From positions 18,926-82,925 of the forward strand of contig CANRNE010000006.1 in the NCBI GenBank assembly GCA_947631925.1: DNA of 64,000 nt, written 5' to 3'. Below, in pieces: positions 60,610-64,000 of the stretch; the first letter of the stretch is position 1, and each line of letters opens with the position of its first letter. The notes under the pieces were generated by a model. It saw only the letters and a program-made list of their open reading frames with translations. It did not search any database and was not told where the DNA came from. Source of the DNA: an uncultured Clostridia bacterium (GTDB lineage Bacteria > Bacillota > Clostridia > Christensenellales > Borkfalkiaceae). The translations under genes and the position numbers were made by a program.

Positions 60610-61680
60610 TTATTTTGTCCTTTCATTGATGAACGCCATCATTCTGTCAAATGCGTCCTTCGCGACGGGGTCTACCCTTTCCGAAGCCACAAAACAATGC
60701 TGTTTTGTTTCTCCGCGTTCCGCATAAGGATCGATAAGAATGTGCTCGCAACCGAGCTTTTGAAGTTCCTCGTGCATGACGCTCATATCGTGACGGTATT
60801 CGCTGCCGAGAAGTACGGCCGCGGGATAACTTTCGGTAAGGCTCTTTATGTTGTTGTACTTTTTAATTTCGTTCTTATTCAGATAGATACTGCCCTTGAC
60901 ATAATTTCCGACAAGAATCTTCGTTGCAAAAGAGAATTTCTCGTAATCGAGGGGCGCGTCGTCAAGAATGACCGCCTTGACTTGTTCGGGCCTCAGCGCG
61001 GGGGTAATCCCAAGCAATTCGGCATAATCGGGATTTGTAATGATACTGCCGAGCTGGCTTGTTATGATCGCGCCCGCCGACGAACCCATAATAACCACGT
61101 TGTCCATATTCAAGTGATATTCTGCGGCGCGAGCCTGCATAAACGCAAACGCCCTGTTCGCCTGCAAAAGCGGCACGGGGAAACGGCAGGCGGGGACGAG
61201 CGCATAGTCCACGTTGACGATATTATATCCTGCGGCGCAAATATCGTCGATGAGAGCCGTTGCGTCGGTTTCCGCCATAGGATCGCCCATGTTCTTGCTG
61301 CCGGCGAAGAATCCGCCGCCGTGGAAATAGAACAGCGTGGGACGGTCAAGCTCCCTGTTTTCGTCGGGATAAGTGATGTCAAGGTAGCTGTTGGGATATT
61401 CCGTATCGTATTTTATCTCGCTGATAAGATACTGCCCGTTGTCCTTCTTGCCGTCAATCGGCGCATAATACGGCTCGTAGGAATTGAACGGATTGTCGCC
61501 GTAAGTCGCTTTCTGAATGAACCCGACGATAATCTGCGTATTGCAAGTAAGCACAAAGTAAAGGATTAAGATCAAAATCACTAAGCCGCCCAAAACAGAG
61601 CCTGCAATGATAAGCCCTTTATGCTTTACTTTCTTTTTGGGGGTGTCGGATTTGTTTTGCATAACGGTTTGTTCTTCCAT
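60610..61680 (-). CDS. Membrane-anchored alpha/beta-hydrolase esterase (HSL type)
   Basis: A 356-residue protein with a basic start, a membrane anchor (about 24-44, LIIAGSVLGGLVILILILYF) and an extracytoplasmic alpha/beta hydrolase. The HSL oxyanion motif HGGGFFAG, the nucleophile in GSSAGAII, an Asp in VILDDAPLDY and a late His (TKQHCFVAS) form the expected set. Substrate unknown (short-chain esters or sugar acetates are likely for the family). AGGAG precedes ATG 61680. Base composition is more A/T-rich than the neighbours, which could mean recent acquisition. Confidence 0.85.
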   Translation of the reverse strand: MEEQTVMQNKSDTPKKKVKHKGLIIAGSVLGGLVILILILYFVLTCNTQIIVGFIQKATYGDNPFNSYEPYYAPIDGKKDNGQYLISEIKYDTEYPNSYLDITYPDENRELDRPTLFYFHGGGFFAGSKNMGDPMAETDATALIDDICAAGYNIVNVDYALVPACRFPVPLLQANRAFAFMQARAAEYHLNMDNVVIMGSSAGAIITSQLGSIITNPDYAELLGITPALRPEQVKAVILDDAPLDYEKFSFATKILVGNYVKGSIYLNKNEIKKYNNIKSLTESYPAAVLLGSEYRHDMSVMHEELQKLGCEHILIDPYAERGETKQHCFVASERVDPVAKDAFDRMMAFINERTK

Positions 61681-61709
61681 TTTATATATCTCCTGTTCGC
61701 TTTGAGCGA

Positions 61710-61738
61710 TTGACAAACCACAATTCGTATGATATACT
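61710..61738 (+). promoter_or_regulatory. Promoter without an obvious gene
   Basis: TTGACA, 17-bp spacer, TATACT on the plus strand, divergent from the esterase. Confidence 0.7.
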
Positions 61739-61744
61739 ATTTGT

Positions 61745-62012
61745 GGGATTATCGTACCAATAGTGTATCACTTTTTAATGCCCATGCGAAGCGTTTTGAC
61801 TGTTTCGCACAGGCAACGGTACTTTGCGAAAAAAGTTATTCATTGCGGTACGAAATCAAAAAATCAATTTGCGGCAAATAAATTAAGGTTAGACCGTAAG
61901 GAAGATGATACCGCATCATGTTTCTTCTTCCTACACTACACCGCAAACAACTGCAAAATTCTAAATCAGAAGCGTGCCTATAACAAAAAGCAGGGGAGTA
62001 TCCCTGCTTTTT
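61745..62012 (+). ncRNA. Candidate small RNA (orphan transcription unit)
   Basis: Transcription from the promoter at 61710-61738 would run about 265 nt to a clear terminator, AAAAAGCAGGG-gagtat-CCCTGCTTTTT (61985-62012). The only plus-strand frame here starts at a GTG without a ribosome binding site and looks like chance coding. The minus-strand frame 61836-62093 is equally unconvincing. A regulatory RNA is the simplest reading, but not proven. Confidence 0.4.
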
Positions 62013-62099
62013 AACTCGCCCAAAGGTGTATTCCGATAAAAAATTTTGTTTTTTTGATTCTCTATGGAATACGCCCTCTGCCGCGTTTTTCACTACAGG

Positions 62100-62846
62100 T
62101 TATAAATTTACGACATTTCCGCCGCTCGCACGGAGGATTTCCACCGCCTCGTCGTCCGCATCCGTCGCGATGAGGTCGTAGTCCTTCAGCTCGGCCGTGC
62201 GGTAGGTGGCCTGCGTGAAGACCTTCGTCCTGTCAAAGACGAGGAGACGCTGTTTGCTGTTTTCGAGGGCGAGTTTTTTCACCCGCATCGTGTCGAGGGA
62301 GAGTTCCCACGCGCCCTGCTCATTCACCGCCGCACAGGAGAAGAGGGCGAGGTCGAAGCGGAAGTCGGCGAGCACGCTCGTCGTCAGAGTCCCGAGCACG
62401 GCGGACGTGTTGCTGCGAATTTCCCCGCCGGGGAGGATGAGATTGACGTCATCCTGCTGGGCGAGGCGGAGCGCGACGTGCAGCCCGTTCGTCACAACCG
62501 TCTTGTGCGAGAAATTCAGCCGCTCGGCAAGGGCGAGACAGGTGGACGAATTGTCGATGAAGACGGTCGAAAATTCGGGAATGTAGGGGAGAATCGCATT
62601 GACGGCCGCGCCCTTTTCCTTGGCATTTTTGGCCTTTCGGATGAGGATGGAAATCTCGTCCCCGCCCTCGGTGAGCACCGCGCCGCCATGGGAACGCTCG
62701 ACGAGGCCGAGCTTCTGCATCTCGTTGAGGTCGCGCCGAATGGTCGCGGGGCTTACGAACAGCCGCCTCGAAAGTTCCTCCACCGAGGCAGACTTCTGGG
62801 TCTTGAGAACGGATAAAATCTCATCTTTGCGCTGTGAATAGGACAT
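62100..62846 (-). CDS. DeoR/GlpR-family transcriptional regulator
   Basis: A 248-residue repressor. N-terminal winged helix (SYSQRKDEILSVLKTQKSAS, then SRRLFVSPATIRRDLNEMQK), followed by the sugar-phosphate-binding DeoR sensor (FIDNSSTCLALAERLNFSHK; VVTNGLHVALRLAQ; LPGGEIRSNTSAVLGTLT). Such proteins respond to phosphorylated sugars. GGGAGGAAAG precedes ATG 62846. No sugar gene lies beside it in the window, so its target is unknown. Confidence 0.9.
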   Translation of the reverse strand: MSYSQRKDEILSVLKTQKSASVEELSRRLFVSPATIRRDLNEMQKLGLVERSHGGAVLTEGGDEISILIRKAKNAKEKGAAVNAILPYIPEFSTVFIDNSSTCLALAERLNFSHKTVVTNGLHVALRLAQQDDVNLILPGGEIRSNTSAVLGTLTTSVLADFRFDLALFSCAAVNEQGAWELSLDTMRVKKLALENSKQRLLVFDRTKVFTQATYRTAELKDYDLIATDADDEAVEILRASGGNVVNL

Positions 62847-62871
62847 GGCTTTCCTCCCGACGTGTGATTTT

Positions 62872-62900
62872 ATTATATAATGAGCGCGCGCGATTGTCAA
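62872..62900 (-). promoter_or_regulatory. Perfect sigma-A promoter of the DeoR-family gene
   Basis: On the minus strand TTGACA (62900-62895), 17-bp spacer, TATAAT (62877-62872). The spacer contains a GCGCGCGC run. Confidence 0.82.
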
Positions 62901-63039
62901 TAAGTTTCTTCGGAATTTCATGGGGGAAAATTTTTTTGCATGCGGAAAATTGCAAAAATTCGAGGTCTATCTCGGACATGGGTGCCTCGTTTTCGCTCAA
63001 AGGGAAAGAAAAAAGAAAACTTTTTGCCTTGCGAAATTG

Positions 63040-63067
63040 TTGCAAAATTTTTTTGATGTGGTATAAT
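63040..63067 (+). promoter_or_regulatory. Promoter of tRNA-Ser
   Basis: TTGCAA, 16-bp spacer, TATAAT, 8 bp before the tRNA. Confidence 0.7.
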
Positions 63068-63075
63068 AGAGGCAT

Positions 63076-63163
63076 GGAAGGTTGGCAGAGCGGTCGAATG
63101 CGGCGGTCTTGAAAACCGTTGAAGTGCAAGCTTCCGGGGGTTCGAATCCCTCACCTTCCGCCA
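63076..63163 (+). tRNA. tRNA-Ser(UGA)
   Basis: 88 nt with acceptor arms GGAAGGT/ACCTTCC, anticodon loop CTTGAAA (anticodon TGA), a long variable arm (TTGAAGTGCAAGCTTCC region), T-arm GGGGGTTCGAATCCCT and encoded CCA. Its last bases overlap the end of the convergent recombinase gene. Confidence 0.95.
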
Positions 63164-64000
63164 AGTGCAACTCGTTTGAACTCTTTTGGTTCAAGCGAGT
63201 TGTTTTCTATTATCTCTTCAAGGTACTCGGCGGCTTCGGCTTCTTTTAATTGCTTTTTGTCAAGTTGTTTGATCTCTCGGTCGTTCGAGTTGTAGAGGAT
63301 AATAACCTTATCGTCGAAAAGAATAACACGGTTTATAAACGAGTTAAAGAACTCGTTTCGTTCCTCGCCGTCCTCATACTTCATACGGGCAAAGTAAGTC
63401 AAAAACTTCTTGACTTCGCTTGCTTGGAGCGGCTTTATCTGCCGCACTTGTTCTACGGCGATCTTCGTTTCGAGGTCAGACTTTTCCGCTTCCAATGAAA
63501 GTAGTCGCTCCTGCGTCGTCTTTGTAAAAATGCCATGTTCTATCGCCGCCATAATGCCGCCGATAGACTTGTTGACCTCTTTGAGTTCCTTTTCAAGTGA
63601 CAGCAGAGCAACAGGTGTGGCAAGGTCGGCGTTGAATTTCTCGGTAACAATGTTCGAGATTTTGTCGATGACGTTCGGGCGAAGGACGTATTTTATCGTC
63701 GCCTCGAATACCAAGCGTTCTATGTACTCTTGACTTACGGCTTTCTTCTGGCAATCGGTAGTTTTCAGTTTTTTACCGTAGCACTTGTAGTAGTGGTACA
63801 CGCGCCCCGTCTTGCTCGTTCCCGCCTCGGCAGTGATAGCCGAATGGCAGTACCCGCAAACGAGTTTGCCGCTTAAAATATACGGCTGTTCATCATAATT
63901 TTTCCTTTGCTTATGCTTATGAGTAAAGTAGCCTGTAAGCATAGCGGTAATATTCACGGAAGGAGTAAAAGTAAATAAGCAATTCTTCCAACATTCTCTC
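63151..64000 (-). CDS. Serine recombinase, C-terminal part (runs off the window)
   Basis: The frame is open to the window edge (residues FTPSVNITAMLTGYF precede the first plausible start), so only the C-terminal part is visible. It has the zinc-ribbon domain of large serine recombinases (YILSGKLVCGYCHSAITAEA, then YYKCYG and DCQKKAV). A coiled-coil follows (LSLEKELKEVNKSIGGIMAA; RLLSLEAEKSDLETKIAVEQ), then a helical end. The catalytic N-terminus is outside. The stop codon lies inside the tRNA-Ser 3' end, so the element probably uses this tRNA as attachment site. Confidence 0.88.
   Translation of the reverse strand, partial: RECWKNCLFTFTPSVNITAMLTGYFTHKHKQRKNYDEQPYILSGKLVCGYCHSAITAEAGTSKTGRVYHYYKCYGKKLKTTDCQKKAVSQEYIERLVFEATIKYVLRPNVIDKISNIVTEKFNADLATPVALLSLEKELKEVNKSIGGIMAAIEHGIFTKTTQERLLSLEAEKSDLETKIAVEQVRQIKPLQASEVKKFLTYFARMKYEDGEERNEFFNSFINRVILFDDKVIILYNSNDREIKQLDKKQLKEAEAAEYLEEIIENNSLEPKEFKRVALGGR

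Noticed and set aside
62821..63129. Minus-strand ORF spanning the tRNA-Ser 5' region
   Set aside because: It overlaps the tRNA and the DeoR promoter and lacks a ribosome binding site. A short EAPMSE peptide shared with the small protein at 24915-25148 is probably chance.

Overview
The window is a GC-rich chromosomal segment of an anaerobic, Gram-positive-type bacterium, most likely a gut member of the Clostridia (Christensenellales-like is possible but cannot be settled here). The evidence is the spc/alpha ribosomal operon order, a zinc-lid adenylate kinase, a long SRP RNA with an Alu domain, mcsA-mcsB-clpC, a CotF-like coat protein, a reverse rubrerythrin, a DUF3343/cysteine-desulfurase pair, and many consensus sigma-A promoters (TTGACA-17-TATAAT).

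Layout. 1-8.6 kb: end of the spc operon and the alpha operon (rplF' rplR rpsE rpmD rplO secY adk map infA rpmJ rpsM rpsK rpsD rpoA rplQ), interrupted twice by dispersed non-coding repeats. 8.9-12.8 kb: fucO-type dehydrogenase, an M18 aminopeptidase and an ASCH-domain protein. 12.8-15.5 kb: repeat-rich DNA with 170-bp tandem units, a small XRE regulator facing a PH-domain gene, and the unannotated SRP RNA gene on the minus strand. 15.5-21.3 kb: an Mrp scaffold, a MalK-like ABC ATPase with altered catalytic motifs, a His-rich metal exporter and a partner-switching sigma module. 21.4-41.3 kb: mostly housekeeping genes (S41 protease, selenium/sulfur-type desulfurase pair, nth, coat proteins, FtsX-type exporter, ychF, argS, reverse rubrerythrin, mcsA-mcsB-clpC without an adjacent ctsR).

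41.4-54.3 kb is an integrative element bounded by a 51-bp exact duplication of the 3' part of tRNA-Pro(CGG). It carries a tyrosine integrase, a Phd/PIN and a YefM/YoeB toxin-antitoxin pair, a CI-like repressor with a clear operator, a block of membrane-anchored and secreted proteins, a Zot/pI-family ATPase, and a replication-type protein that fuses a winged-helix half to a DnaC/DnaI-like zinc module without an AAA+ domain. The Zot ATPase next to secreted, membrane-anchored proteins points to an inovirus-like (filamentous phage) prophage of a Gram-positive host. This is the most interesting system in the window. Downstream of attR two further partial copies of the tRNA end and a 206-bp repeat record earlier rearrangement or integration.

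55.4-60.4 kb encodes a giant lipoprotein of Ig-like repeats, split by a frameshift at a G6 tract. The last part holds a membrane-anchored esterase, an orphan promoter/terminator unit, a DeoR-family regulator, tRNA-Ser(UGA) and the start of a second integrative element whose serine-recombinase gene ends inside the 3' end of that tRNA.
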